Shown here in pieces: positions 45,539 to 55,033 of a stretch of DNA of 64,000 nucleotides; the first letter of the stretch is position 1; each line of letters opens with the position of its first letter. This stretch comes from Nitrospirota bacterium. Lineage in GTDB: Bacteria; Nitrospirota; 9FT-COMBO-42-15; HDB-SIOI813. The DNA is taken from NCBI GenBank assembly GCA_020851375.1, contig JADZCV010000008.1:27442-91441 (forward strand). The letters run 5' to 3'. Under the pieces are notes generated by a model. The model made no database searches. It was not told the origin of the DNA and was given only the letters and a program-made list of their open reading frames with translations. The translations under genes and the position numbers were made by a program.

Positions 45539-47743
45539 CTACAGGGTGTCAATCTTTGTGTCATTTTTATACAGGCGGTGATATTCCATATAACTTTTAA
45601 ATACTTTCTTGACGTATTCCCTGGTCTCTTTATACGGAATGCCTTCTATGAACTCATCGAGTTCAACGCCGTCATGTTCATTTATCCACTTCTTAACTGC
45701 TTCCGGACCTGCATTATAACTTGCTATTGCGAGGAATATGTTTCCATCAAACTGTTTCAGCCTGTCTGCAAAGAATTTGGTTCCCAACTGAATATTTGTC
45801 TCAGGTTCAAATAATGATTCTCTCCCTGCATACGAATCCAGGGCAAGGCGTTTTGCAGTTCCAGGCATAAGCTGCATAAGGCCTAATGCTCCGGCAGGAG
45901 ATACAGCCTCTTTGTTAAACCAGCTCTCTTCCCTTATTATGGCATGCACAAGGTATGGATCGAGATTATTCTGCGCTGCATATTTTGTAATTAGGTCGGT
46001 GTATCCGGCAGGGTATACCAGCGGCATCAGGCGTTCGTCCTGAACGTAGCCATTATCAGAGTGGATAGATGGTATATAAGGTCGTATCGTGTACATGGCC
46101 CTGTTATATTCTCCAAGAGAAGAGAAGATAGAAGCGAGCATAATGGATGTCTCTTTATTGGCATTAATCCGGTTGCGAAGCCTCAGAGTTTCGGCAATCG
46201 CCTCATCCCTTAAGCCAAGGTAGAGAAAGAGCCGGATGCGCGTCAGGCCTTGATCCTCACTCATGTCATTATTCCTGACACTTTGAATTGGTTTCAGAAC
46301 CTCTAACTGTTCAGAGTTTGAAACGAGTTCAGGGTGACATGCATTATTTTCGTCATTCTTGTTATCCTGATAATAATATTTTGAAAACAGGCAATAAAAA
46401 GATTTATCATATTTACTGCACAATTTGCACAGGTCCTCATCCATAGCATCATAGTCCCCGGTTTTTCCCATTAGCTTAGCCCGCCAGTATATGGCCTGTG
46501 CCTTGTATGTATGTTCCGGGGAATTGATGATTTTATTAAATGTATTCAGTGCGCCGTCAAAATCGCCTGCCTTGTACAGGATCCATCCCTTTTTCCAGAG
46601 GCTGTCAGCCGCATAACTGCCTGAGGGATATTCCCTGAGCACCCTGTCAAGGTAAAAAAAGGCATTTTCTATATCATTCCTCTCAGCATAGATATTGCCA
46701 AGCCTGTATAATACCTCCGGATATCTGTCATCGCTTCTATACTTTTTCAGAAACCCGATACTGGAGGCAATAAACGCATCATCCTTTCCCTGCCGGAGGT
46801 AGTTTCTACCGAGCCAGTATAAGGCCTCAGACGCCTTTTCATCGTACGGATACTTCATTAGAAATAGCTCAAGGTTTTCCTCTGCCTCCTTCGACATCCG
46901 TAATTTTGAATAAGACATGCCAATCCTGAAAACAGCGTCCTTCTTTTTTGCCGTAGTGACTTCCTTTTTGAGTGACAATAATATCTTATATTCGGCTATC
47001 GCCTCTTCATAATAACCGGCATCATAATAGCTTGTTCCCCTCCTGAACGTATCCTCACTTGAAAGGGGAAGAGTGATCATGGTCTTTATAAGACGTGCCT
47101 CCCGGCTTAAAGGGTGATATATCCAGATTCTATTGAAGTACTCCCGGGCTTTTGACTCCCTCCCGTCCTTATGATAAATCGTTCCGATACTGTACAGCGC
47201 CTCAGGTACAGCAGAGTCCCTGGGATAAAGTTCCAGGAATTTATTAAAGCCGGCCACTGCCTCTTTTGTAAGGCCTGCAGCCATAAAATTTTTTGATGCC
47301 CCTGACAGGGCCTTTCTTTTGAATCCTGTTTCAGGGAATGAATCATAAACTCTTTTAAATAGTCTTGCCGCTTCTGAATAGTTGTCCTGCCTTTCATATG
47401 ATTCCGCAGATCTGAATAGTGCATAATCAGCTATAAGAGGATAAAAAGATATGACCTGATCAAAGTATGTTTCAGCCCCGTCCAATCCGAGTTCTTCCAT
47501 TATATGTCCGGTCATAAAAAGTGATGTGCCGGAAATCTCATGGTTGCTGATGTAAGGGAGGTTGTCTGCCAGAAATCTGAATTTTTCCATGGCATCGATG
47601 AGGTTTCCCTCTTTGTATTGATTTACGGCATCTTCGAAATAGGGTTCAGGAGAGAATGACCCATTTCCTGTCTCATTGGCATGCAAGTCAGGTGCTGTAA
47701 AGCCGATTATGAGCAGAAAAATAAGGACAAGCTTAAGGCGCAT
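45539..47743 (-). CDS. TPR-containing soluble lytic murein transglycosylase (SLT)
   Basis: From the ATG at 47743 the 734-residue precursor has a signal peptide (MRLKLVLIFLLIIGFTAP...HA). A long array of TPR-like repeats follows (about 35-560; repeated A.ALY.LG.IY.. and YP.. motifs). The C-terminal SLT domain has the catalytic Glu in IIREESWFNKEAVSPAGALG and the LMQLMP and ASYNAGPEAV motifs. It cleaves peptidoglycan, forming 1,6-anhydro ends. An upstream in-frame ATG (47782) would hide the signal peptide. It is longer than E. coli Slt70 because of extra TPRs. Confidence 0.9.
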   Translation of the reverse strand: MRLKLVLIFLLIIGFTAPDLHANETGNGSFSPEPYFEDAVNQYKEGNLIDAMEKFRFLADNLPYISNHEISGTSLFMTGHIMEELGLDGAETYFDQVISFYPLIADYALFRSAESYERQDNYSEAARLFKRVYDSFPETGFKRKALSGASKNFMAAGLTKEAVAGFNKFLELYPRDSAVPEALYSIGTIYHKDGRESKAREYFNRIWIYHPLSREARLIKTMITLPLSSEDTFRRGTSYYDAGYYEEAIAEYKILLSLKKEVTTAKKKDAVFRIGMSYSKLRMSKEAEENLELFLMKYPYDEKASEALYWLGRNYLRQGKDDAFIASSIGFLKKYRSDDRYPEVLYRLGNIYAERNDIENAFFYLDRVLREYPSGSYAADSLWKKGWILYKAGDFDGALNTFNKIINSPEHTYKAQAIYWRAKLMGKTGDYDAMDEDLCKLCSKYDKSFYCLFSKYYYQDNKNDENNACHPELVSNSEQLEVLKPIQSVRNNDMSEDQGLTRIRLFLYLGLRDEAIAETLRLRNRINANKETSIMLASIFSSLGEYNRAMYTIRPYIPSIHSDNGYVQDERLMPLVYPAGYTDLITKYAAQNNLDPYLVHAIIREESWFNKEAVSPAGALGLMQLMPGTAKRLALDSYAGRESLFEPETNIQLGTKFFADRLKQFDGNIFLAIASYNAGPEAVKKWINEHDGVELDEFIEGIPYKETREYVKKVFKSYMEYHRLYKNDTKIDTL

Positions 47744-47800
47744 TTTAAAATTATAGCAGGAAATAACTCTTACTGTCAGCAAGGAAGATTTCTCTATTTC

Positions 47801-48127
47801 CTATTTAACTCTCCATGAGCGTAAATATAACATCAGGGAGTCTGTCTCTTCAGGCTTGAGGGAATTCCGGTACCCGGGCATGCCGTTTCCACCGTCTGCA
47901 ATAACCTTCCTAATCACATCGTCTGTCTTCCCAAGGACTTTAGGGTCATTTATTTTAAGCGCGGGTCCACCCTGACCCTGCTCCCCGTGACACATAACAC
48001 ACATTTTTTTGTATACGATTTCACCAGCCTTCAAATCAGCGGCGTGAGAGGATGATACAGATGACAGCATCCATGTAAATAATACTGCATTAACGATTGA
48101 GGCAATAATAAATTTGGGTGTTTTCAT
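47801..48127 (-). CDS. Periplasmic class I cytochrome c
   Basis: This 108-residue protein has a signal peptide (about residues 1-30, ending SSHA) and one haem-binding CVMCH. A Met ligand lies in GGNGMPGYRNSL, followed by the C-terminal helix PEETDSLMLYLRSW. It is a small electron carrier of the cytochrome c6/c555-like group. AGGAG precedes the ATG. No respiratory complex is adjacent, so its partners are unknown. Confidence 0.88.
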   Translation of the reverse strand: MKTPKFIIASIVNAVLFTWMLSSVSSSHAADLKAGEIVYKKMCVMCHGEQGQGGPALKINDPKVLGKTDDVIRKVIADGGNGMPGYRNSLKPEETDSLMLYLRSWRVK

Positions 48128-48306
48128 ATAATCTCCTGTTTGTTATTTCTTTTTGGACATCCTTTCCGTAAATAGTGTTATGAATATTCTTTGATGAGAA
48201 TTTCCAGGGAATTTTTTAAAATAGCAGTTGGATATAATTATGTCAAACTTTGAATGACTATTGATGCTGTATTGGTGTAAAATGCCTGAAAGGATGCCTT
48301 TCCGGA

Positions 48307-48469
48307 TGAACCGTCATGAGCCTCAGGCTCCCCAGGGTTAATGAAAACGTCATTCCCGCGTAAGCGGGAATCCAGAACGGTGGCCTGATCCTGGATTCCC
48401 ACTCCCCGCTTAAATCATGCGGGGACAGGTTCAGTGGGAAGGACGGGTATACAGGGATTTTCGAGTGAA
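48307..48469 (+). repeat. Dispersed palindromic repeat, family A, copy 2
   Basis: This is a shorter version of the repeat at 6050-6240: GAACCGTCATGAGCC, the inverted repeat ATTCCCGCG-TAA-GCGGGAAT and the second hairpin CCCCGC...GCGGGG. Its tail ends TTTTCGAGTGAAA and contains the GTG start codon of rlmN. The rest of the gap (48128-48306) is AT-rich and shows no gene. Confidence 0.75.
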
Positions 48470-49490
48470 AAAGATTGATCTTCGGGATTTAAGTCTAAAA
48501 GAACTGGAAGATTTGGCGCTGGAACTCGGCCTCCAGAAGTACAGGGGGCGGCAACTCTTCCACTGGGTCTATGGCAAGGGTGTGGATTCATTTGACAAGA
48601 TGTCAGACATTGCCAGAGAAACGCGTGATCTCTTATCAGAAAAGGCATACATAAGCAGACTGCACGAAATAAGGCAGCAGCGCTCTACTGACGGCACTGA
48701 AAAATTCCTGTTCGAACTTGAAGACAGCCACAGGATTGAAAGTGTTCTGATACCGGAAGAAGAGCGGTTAACGCTTTGCATCTCAACTCAGGTTGGATGC
48801 GGGATGGGTTGCACCTTCTGCCTTACAGGTAAAGGCGGGCTTGTCAGAAACCTGAAAAGCTCGGAGATAGTAAATCAGGTGCTAACTGTACAGAAAGGCC
48901 TGCCGGAGGAAAAAGGAATTACAAATATTGTGATCATGGGTATGGGTGAACCGCTGTCGAATTATAATAATGTGGCAAAGGCCATTGAAATCCTCAGGCA
49001 CCCCCTTGGTCCTGCCATAGGCGGCCGCAGGATTACGCTTTCAACAGCAGGGCTTGTGCCAGGTATCAGAAGGCTGGCACAAGGCAATCTAAACATCAAT
49101 CTTGCCGTGTCTCTGAATGCATCAATGGATGAGCAGCGAAACCTGATAATGCCTGTTAATAAGAAATATCCCCTTAAAGAACTGCTAAAGGCATGCAGGG
49201 AATTTCCCCTCCGGAAGGGGAGGATGCTCAGTTTAGAGTATGTACTCCTTGAAGGCGTTAATAACAGTGCGGAAGATGCCACAAGGGTAGCGAAACTCCT
49301 GAAAGGCATACGCTGCAAGATAAACCTGATACCATTTAATGAATTCCCCGGAGCCCCGTACAAGAGGCCATCAGAGGAATCAGTGCTCAGATTTCAGGAG
49401 ATACTGACCAATAATAAATACTCCGTATTTATCAGAAAACCCCGCGGCAGGGACATCCTTGCAGCGTGCGGCCAACTGCGGGAGGAGTAA
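48465..49490 (+). CDS. rlmN: 23S rRNA/tRNA (adenine-C2)-methyltransferase RlmN
   Basis: This 341-residue radical-SAM enzyme methylates A2503 of 23S rRNA and A37 of some tRNAs. The cluster motif CGMGCTFC (C-x3-C-x2-C) follows CISTQVG, and GMGEPLSNY and the C-terminal catalytic Cys (ILAACGQLREE) are present. GTG at 48465 gives VKKIDLRDLSLKELEDL, the usual family start. The frame is open upstream to 48417, but that part is translated repeat. The ribosome site is weak and lies within the repeat tail. Confidence 0.94.
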   Translation: MKKIDLRDLSLKELEDLALELGLQKYRGRQLFHWVYGKGVDSFDKMSDIARETRDLLSEKAYISRLHEIRQQRSTDGTEKFLFELEDSHRIESVLIPEEERLTLCISTQVGCGMGCTFCLTGKGGLVRNLKSSEIVNQVLTVQKGLPEEKGITNIVIMGMGEPLSNYNNVAKAIEILRHPLGPAIGGRRITLSTAGLVPGIRRLAQGNLNINLAVSLNASMDEQRNLIMPVNKKYPLKELLKACREFPLRKGRMLSLEYVLLEGVNNSAEDATRVAKLLKGIRCKINLIPFNEFPGAPYKRPSEESVLRFQEILTNNKYSVFIRKPRGRDILAACGQLREE

Positions 49491-49510
49491 ATCTGTCACC
49501 TTCATTAAAG

Positions 49511-50341
49511 TTACCCTGTCATACGGGCAATTGTGATTACATATACCTTATCAGCCCCGTTCCTTTTCAGCACCCTTGTGCACTCGTTCAATGTTGACCC
49601 TGACGTGTACACGTCATCAACAAGGATGATTTTTCTGCCTTCAATCAATGTCCTGTCTTCGACACAGAATGCGCCTGTTACGTTTTCTTTCCTTTCCTTA
49701 GCGTCGAGTTCAACCTGAGGTCTTGTATTGCGATGTCGCATAAGTGTGTTTGCTGCAACCGGTATCCCATATCTTTTTCCAATTACCGAGCCTATTATTG
49801 CTGACTGGTTAAACTCACGTTCCCTGAGACGCTTAAGATGCAGTGGTACCGGGACTATCATGGTTTGTGCAGACAAAGAATCTAAACGGATAGCAGGACA
49901 GCCCCACACAGTGTGCGGAGGGTAGGCGGCCTGAAAAGACCGCAGGATGCCATCAATTGAAGAAGATTTTAGCGCCTCCTCAGTCAATCTTTTTCCCAGG
50001 TGTATCTTCTTTTTATACTTAAAGAGCTTGACGGCCTCAGCCAGTGCGCCGGAATAACGGCCGGCTGAGACGGCCATATCAAAAGGCGGAGGCTTTTCAC
50101 GGCAGTTTCCGCAGGGGTAATTGGCAGTAGATTGTCCGCAATATAATTTGTTGTCAGTGTCAGGATAGGGAGAAGTATATGGTAGTCCGCACTTAGGACA
50201 GCATGGACCGTTAAACCACCCGATATCCTGCCAGCAGGCCTTACAGAAATATGCTGTAGCTGCATCTGCGGACACTATGTTTTTGCAGTTTTTACATGTT
50301 GCCGGATATATTGTGTTTAGTAAGTTAGATAGCATCTTCAT
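49511..50341 (-). CDS. comF: ComF-family phosphoribosyltransferase-like protein
   Basis: About 276 residues: an N-terminal zinc-binding part with CxxC pairs (CKNCKN, CKACW, CPKCGLPY, CGNCREK) and a C-terminal PRTase domain with VPVPLHLKRLREREFNQS. The PRPP loop is IILVDDVYTSGSTLNEC. ComF relatives help bring in transforming DNA, which fits with the type IV pilus genes. The start at 50341 is favoured by GGAG eight bases upstream; 50359 is possible. It is convergent with rlmN over 20 bases. Confidence 0.9.
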   Translation of the reverse strand: MKMLSNLLNTIYPATCKNCKNIVSADAATAYFCKACWQDIGWFNGPCCPKCGLPYTSPYPDTDNKLYCGQSTANYPCGNCREKPPPFDMAVSAGRYSGALAEAVKLFKYKKKIHLGKRLTEEALKSSSIDGILRSFQAAYPPHTVWGCPAIRLDSLSAQTMIVPVPLHLKRLREREFNQSAIIGSVIGKRYGIPVAANTLMRHRNTRPQVELDAKERKENVTGAFCVEDRTLIEGRKIILVDDVYTSGSTLNECTRVLKRNGADKVYVITIARMTG

Positions 50342-50357
50342 CCTAAAATCTCCATTC

Positions 50358-50452
50358 AAATCCCCCCTACCCCCCTTTACTAAAGGGGGGACTCTTTATA
50401 CAGAGAGGAATCACTTTTCCCCTTTGTAAAGGGGGACTAAGGGGGATTTTTT
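50358..50452. repeat. Inverted pair of family B C-run/G-run palindromes
   Basis: Units 50358-50390 and 50415-50452 face each other across about 25 bases containing CTCT...AGAG. They match the composite element at 13615-13720. This lies directly upstream of comF. The following stretch to 50669 shows no gene. Confidence 0.8.
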
Positions 50453-50669
50453 TATCTGCCTTTGTGAGCCGAAGACTCATGACGCTTCAGTTATTATGCC
50501 AATTGTTAACTATTCATAAACAAAGCAATATCCTTTTTTGATAAATATCAAACTGCACAGAACGATGTTCATCATAAATCGGGTATGCCCATAATCATGT
50601 GCATGCCCATGCCGTCTTGCTTTTACAAGGGTTTTTATGATAAAAATTAATAGATCAGGAGGTGAGAAG

Positions 50670-51062
50670 ATGCAGGACGAAGAGCAATTTACCATAAGGG
50701 ATAAAAGGCGGTTCAGGGAGGGTGGAGAAGAGACCGGTGCCCCAAAAGAGGAAGAGGCTCAGAAAGAGGTTCATGCAGATGCCGGAACTCACGAGCAGGC
50801 ATATTCAATTCCCGCAGAGATAAATTTTGCAGCATTCATCTTTTCCCTTGGAAGGTCAGCCTTCATACATCTTGGAGAAGAGCCGGATCCTGTCAGCGGG
50901 GAAAAGAGGGTATCCCTTCAACTGGCAAAAGAGACGATTGATATAATCTCGATGCTCGAAGAAAAGACAAAAGGAAACCTGACCCAGGAAGAGGGGCAAT
51001 TGATTAAGAACCTGTTGTATGCCCTGAGGATGAGGTATGTCGAAATAGCCTCCAGGGGTTGA
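50670..51062 (+). CDS. DUF1844 protein
   Basis: About 130 residues: a charged, probably disordered N-terminus, then a DUF1844 helical domain (about 55-125: NFAAFIFSLGRSAFIHLGEE, LAKETIDIISMLEEKTKGNL, EGQLIKNLLYALRMRYVEI). The family function is unknown. AGGAGGTGAGAAG precedes the ATG at 50670; the earlier in-frame ATG at 50637 lies before this site and is rejected. Its stop falls within the large palindrome that follows. Confidence 0.85.
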   Translation: MQDEEQFTIRDKRRFREGGEETGAPKEEEAQKEVHADAGTHEQAYSIPAEINFAAFIFSLGRSAFIHLGEEPDPVSGEKRVSLQLAKETIDIISMLEEKTKGNLTQEEGQLIKNLLYALRMRYVEIASRG

Positions 51063-51215
51063 CGCTGAAAAACGGGGGTACCCATTGCTACGAAGTAAAT
51101 GCAATGGGTCGTGCGGCGTCAGGACTTATGATTTGAGCTTCAACGTACAACACAGTACGCCTCAGCTCAAATCATAAGTCCTTCCTTGCAACTGGACATT
51201 TTTGAGCGTCAACCC
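51057..51215. repeat. Nested palindromic element (MITE or structured RNA)
   Basis: Outer arms 51057-51073 and 51199-51215 pair over 17 bases with one mismatch (GGGTTGACGCT...). Inside are a hairpin CCCATTGC/GCAATGGG (51081-51108) and a perfect 19-bp hairpin (51121-51139 with 51164-51182), whose loop holds CGTAC/GTACG. The element spans the stop codon of the DUF1844 gene. It may be a transposable-element remnant or a structured transcript end. Confidence 0.75.
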
Positions 51216-51279
51216 GGCATTGGTTTTTTAATGCCAAACAGGGTTTCATACAAACACGGTGCAGGATAGAGGAGAGTGG

Positions 51280-54200
51280 TTGAACAGAAAGATCATAATA
51301 ATTGTCTCCCTTATCTTTGTTTCTCTCCTTATAATATCCTCATCCATATATCTTAAGCATGAATATCTGACCCGTATAGTTGAGCAGAGGGTCGTTCATA
51401 AGGTCGAAGATGCGATCGGCCGGCGGATACAGTTTTCCGACAGTCATATCAATTTATTTCCCTTTTACTGGCATCTTAAAAATACCTATGTCCTCCAGGA
51501 TGATGAAAGTAAAACACTGCTGACGGCAAAAGAGGCCAGGGTTTACCTCAGCCTGTTTAATCTGCTGAGTAAGAGGGTATATATTGACAACATGAGGTTT
51601 GTTGATCCTTCCCTCACCATAATCAGGCACCCTGACGGCAGGATGAATATTGAAGGTCTCTTCCCTGACAGGCCAAAGACCGGGTGGCATGTGCAGATAG
51701 ACAAGATACAGGTGGTAAATGGGCGCATCAGGATCAGTGACCAGCTTAAAGAGCGGGATGTTTTGCTGACCAATGCCTCAGGCTATATATATCCTGACCT
51801 TGATAAGAAAGAGGTCACTGTGGACATTTCAGCTGCCGGTGACTACGTTGACCATTATGTTTCGAAGAAAAACCTGAAGGTCAGGGGCGTTCTTGTATTT
51901 GTGGCAAAAGAGAAGAAGTTAGAAAGGGTAAAGATCAGAGAGATAAATGTAACTTCTGCCAATGGTTCAAATATGTCAGGCTCAGGCTATGTCAGACGGG
52001 ATGATTATGTGGAGCTTAAGGGTAATATTACTGCATCGTTAAAAGATGCGGCCCCTGACTTGCATATCAAGAGAGATATCAATGGCAAACTCAAGTTTAG
52101 CGGGGACATAAAGGGCAAGCTTCCGTTTCCTGCTGTAGAAGGAAGCGTTGAAGCAGAGGATGTTTCATATGACGGCGTCAGGTATGGGAAGGCAAAAGGA
52201 AAACTGTTATGGGAAGATGGCCTTATAAATCTTACCGGCCTGAAGGGGCAGGTACTCGGCGGAGACATTGACGGGGACATCAGCATTAATCACAAGGGTG
52301 CGGTCCCTTCCTATCAGCTTCGGATTAAAGGCAATTCAGTTAAACCATATCTTGTAGTATCCCGCTACCTGCCTGGTGTTTCCGCATCCATTGAAAAGAA
52401 TGGCGCTGTAGATGCCGAGATAACGGCAAATGGGATCGGGAATGACAGGGATGAAGTTGAGGCAAAGGGGTGGCTTACATACAAAGAGGCCAATCAGAAA
52501 CTTTCACTTTCCGGTCAGTTAAAGAGACAGCAGGAGATAAGTATCGGTGTGACAGGGGAATTGACGGATATAGCCCATTATCTACATATACCCTACTTTC
52601 CCCTCCATGGAAAGGCATCTTTGAACGGTGACATCTCAGGGACATTAGTAAACCCTGTATTAAGTGGTCTTGTCTCAATGCCAGAAGGGACTGTAAACGG
52701 CGTAACATTTGATGCAATAACAGCAGGCCTTTCCTGGTCTGAGGGAAGTCTTGCCCTGAGACCTGTGACATTCAGAAGGCGTGATGCTGTATACAGCGTT
52801 TCCGGCAGCATAAGGTTCCGTTCGCCCGTTTTTAAAGATCCCTACTTTGACCTGCAGGGAGACATTACCAGCGGAAATCCCAAAGACATAGTGAGTATCT
52901 TCTATAAAGAACTTCCATTCGATATGAAGGCAAGCGGCAGGATGAGATTTACCGGGGATACCAAAGAATTTTCCGGGAGAGCTGATATGCATGTCTCAGC
53001 TATTTCAGTATGGGGACAGACCTTCAACAGCGGCGATGTGACGGCGACCCTGACAACGGAGAAGGTGGTTGTTGAAAGTGTCAGGCTGGAGCGGCGGGAT
53101 GAGACTGCAGAAGGGAACGGGTGGATTGGATTCAGCGGTGAATCCAGGGGAACATTTCAGGGAGAACTGTATGCAGGTCAATTCATCCTTCAGAACATGG
53201 ACATAATAAAGGACATGCTTCCTTCTGTAAGCGGCACAGGCGTACTCAGTATAAAGGGAAGCGGCCGGCTTGACAATCCTGTTGCAGAAGCCGTGATACA
53301 GGTGCCGCACCTGATGATTAATGGAACAGACACCGGTCTGTCTCAACTGACAGTTTCAAAATCAGGTGATGAACTAATAGTTAACGGAAACCTGCTGGAT
53401 ATAGATTACAGGGGAACAGTCGGATGGAACAGGAATGCACCGGTGGATATTACTGCCCATTTGAAAAATGGCAGCCTGAGTACATTCCTCCTCCTGCTTA
53501 AACCATCCCTTGTTCGGGACATTACAGTGACTGCTACAGGAGATTTGAGGTTAAAAGGCCTGCTCTCGGATTTTGACACGTTAGAGGCTGACGTTCTTTT
53601 GTCAGAGGTTGCAGCCCATTATGGTGAATATAGATTAGTAAACGACGGCGACATACATATAAGTTATGAGAAAGGGAAGATTTCACTTGATATAGTCAGG
53701 TTTAAGGGAGAGGGGACATCGCTTGGCATGATAGGCGCGATTGCTGTGCACGGCGAGTCCAATGTCTTTATTAATGGCGAGGCAGATCTGAGACTCCTTG
53801 CCCTTTTTACCCCTGATATCAAATACAGCAAGGGAAAGGTGTTTATCGCCTTCCTGATGAGCGGAGAGTTAAAAAATCCCGCGATCCAGGGAGGACTTGC
53901 CATTAAGGATGGCACGATCAGGAGCAACACATTAAAGCAGACTCTTGAGGGTGCTGAGCTGTCGCTCTTTTTTAATGGCCGTGAAATAGTGCTTGAATCA
54001 ATGAGCGGGCGCCTTGGCGGAGGAACGGTTAATGTTACAGGAAAAGTGACTACAGAAGACTTCGTTGTAAAGGAGTTCGGTTTTGTCCTCGAGATTGCTG
54101 ATGCAGTCTTCAGGTATCCGGAGGGTTTGACTTCAAAGATTGACGGAACGCTTATTTTCCAGGGCACGCCGAAGTCCAGCGGATTGAAGGGTGAGATACA

Positions 54201-55032
54201 TTTGGAAAAGGCCTCTTATGAAAAAAACCTGAATTTGAGGTCTTTTATTTTTGAGCTGCAGAAAAAGAAGGCGAGGAATGACCAGCCCCTGCCCTTCATA
54301 GGAAACACAGAACTTAATGTGCATATTACCGGCAAGAAGGATCTGTGGATAAATAATAATATCGCAAAACTTCCCTTTGAGATTGATTTTATACTGAAGG
54401 GGACAGTAGACCACCCGCTCCTTTTCGGGAGGATGGAGGCGACTGAAGGGACATTTGTTTTCAGCAGGAATGATTTTAAGGTGCTTTCCGCAACTATTGA
54501 CTTTGTCAGCCCTGATACTATAAAGCCGGTAATGGACATGCACGCGGCAACAGAGGTAAGGGGTTACAGGATAGATATGAGGCTTTCAGGGACTTCGGAC
54601 AGGGTCAACCTCGCCCTCAGTTCCGACCCAGTCCTTAGTGAGACAGATATTCTTTCACTCCTGACAACAGGCCAGACTGCCACAGAGACATCTGAGACGC
54701 TGGCTGAGGTTGGCGCATTTGAGGCAACCGCATTTCTTACAGCCCCAATTCAGGAAAAGCTGGAAGAGACTTTGAGCGACATAATAAAAATTGACAGGTT
54801 TCAGGTAGACCCGTATTATTCAAATTCAACATCGTCAGGAGGGGCACGTCTTACCGTAGGCAAGAGATTAATGGATGACAGGCTCTACGTTACCTATACC
54901 ACGGGTCTTACCACAGTAGAGGAGCTCATAAAGCTCGAGTATCTTCTCAGCAGGAATGTATTCCTGGTCGGTGAGAGGGATGAACTTGGGAGGATGAGCG
55001 GGGATATCAAGTTCAGGTTTGAGTTCAAATGA
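51280..55032 (+). CDS. tamB: TamB-like translocation and assembly module / inter-membrane transport protein
   Basis: About 1250 residues with an N-terminal membrane anchor (IIIIVSLIFVSLLIISSSIY). A very long beta-rich region of repeated GxxxIxGxxxxG-type strands follows, then a C-terminal DUF490/TamB domain (ETDILSLLTTGQTATET, GARLTVGKRLMDDRLYVTY). TamB/AsmA-like proteins bridge the periplasm and take part in lipid transport and outer-membrane protein assembly. TTG at 51280 is preferred because GAGGAGAG lies just upstream; GTG at 51259 is possible. It ends one base before the Omp85 gene, its expected partner. Confidence 0.9.
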   Translation: MNRKIIIIVSLIFVSLLIISSSIYLKHEYLTRIVEQRVVHKVEDAIGRRIQFSDSHINLFPFYWHLKNTYVLQDDESKTLLTAKEARVYLSLFNLLSKRVYIDNMRFVDPSLTIIRHPDGRMNIEGLFPDRPKTGWHVQIDKIQVVNGRIRISDQLKERDVLLTNASGYIYPDLDKKEVTVDISAAGDYVDHYVSKKNLKVRGVLVFVAKEKKLERVKIREINVTSANGSNMSGSGYVRRDDYVELKGNITASLKDAAPDLHIKRDINGKLKFSGDIKGKLPFPAVEGSVEAEDVSYDGVRYGKAKGKLLWEDGLINLTGLKGQVLGGDIDGDISINHKGAVPSYQLRIKGNSVKPYLVVSRYLPGVSASIEKNGAVDAEITANGIGNDRDEVEAKGWLTYKEANQKLSLSGQLKRQQEISIGVTGELTDIAHYLHIPYFPLHGKASLNGDISGTLVNPVLSGLVSMPEGTVNGVTFDAITAGLSWSEGSLALRPVTFRRRDAVYSVSGSIRFRSPVFKDPYFDLQGDITSGNPKDIVSIFYKELPFDMKASGRMRFTGDTKEFSGRADMHVSAISVWGQTFNSGDVTATLTTEKVVVESVRLERRDETAEGNGWIGFSGESRGTFQGELYAGQFILQNMDIIKDMLPSVSGTGVLSIKGSGRLDNPVAEAVIQVPHLMINGTDTGLSQLTVSKSGDELIVNGNLLDIDYRGTVGWNRNAPVDITAHLKNGSLSTFLLLLKPSLVRDITVTATGDLRLKGLLSDFDTLEADVLLSEVAAHYGEYRLVNDGDIHISYEKGKISLDIVRFKGEGTSLGMIGAIAVHGESNVFINGEADLRLLALFTPDIKYSKGKVFIAFLMSGELKNPAIQGGLAIKDGTIRSNTLKQTLEGAELSLFFNGREIVLESMSGRLGGGTVNVTGKVTTEDFVVKEFGFVLEIADAVFRYPEGLTSKIDGTLIFQGTPKSSGLKGEIHLEKASYEKNLNLRSFIFELQKKKARNDQPLPFIGNTELNVHITGKKDLWINNNIAKLPFEIDFILKGTVDHPLLFGRMEATEGTFVFSRNDFKVLSATIDFVSPDTIKPVMDMHAATEVRGYRIDMRLSGTSDRVNLALSSDPVLSETDILSLLTTGQTATETSETLAEVGAFEATAFLTAPIQEKLEETLSDIIKIDRFQVDPYYSNSTSSGGARLTVGKRLMDDRLYVTYTTGLTTVEELIKLEYLLSRNVFLVGERDELGRMSGDIKFRFEFK

Positions 55033-55033
55033 T

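Noticed and set aside
48415..48648. Minus-strand Pro-rich frame over the start of rlmN
   Set aside because: It is opposite a confident radical-SAM gene and built from the palindromic repeat.
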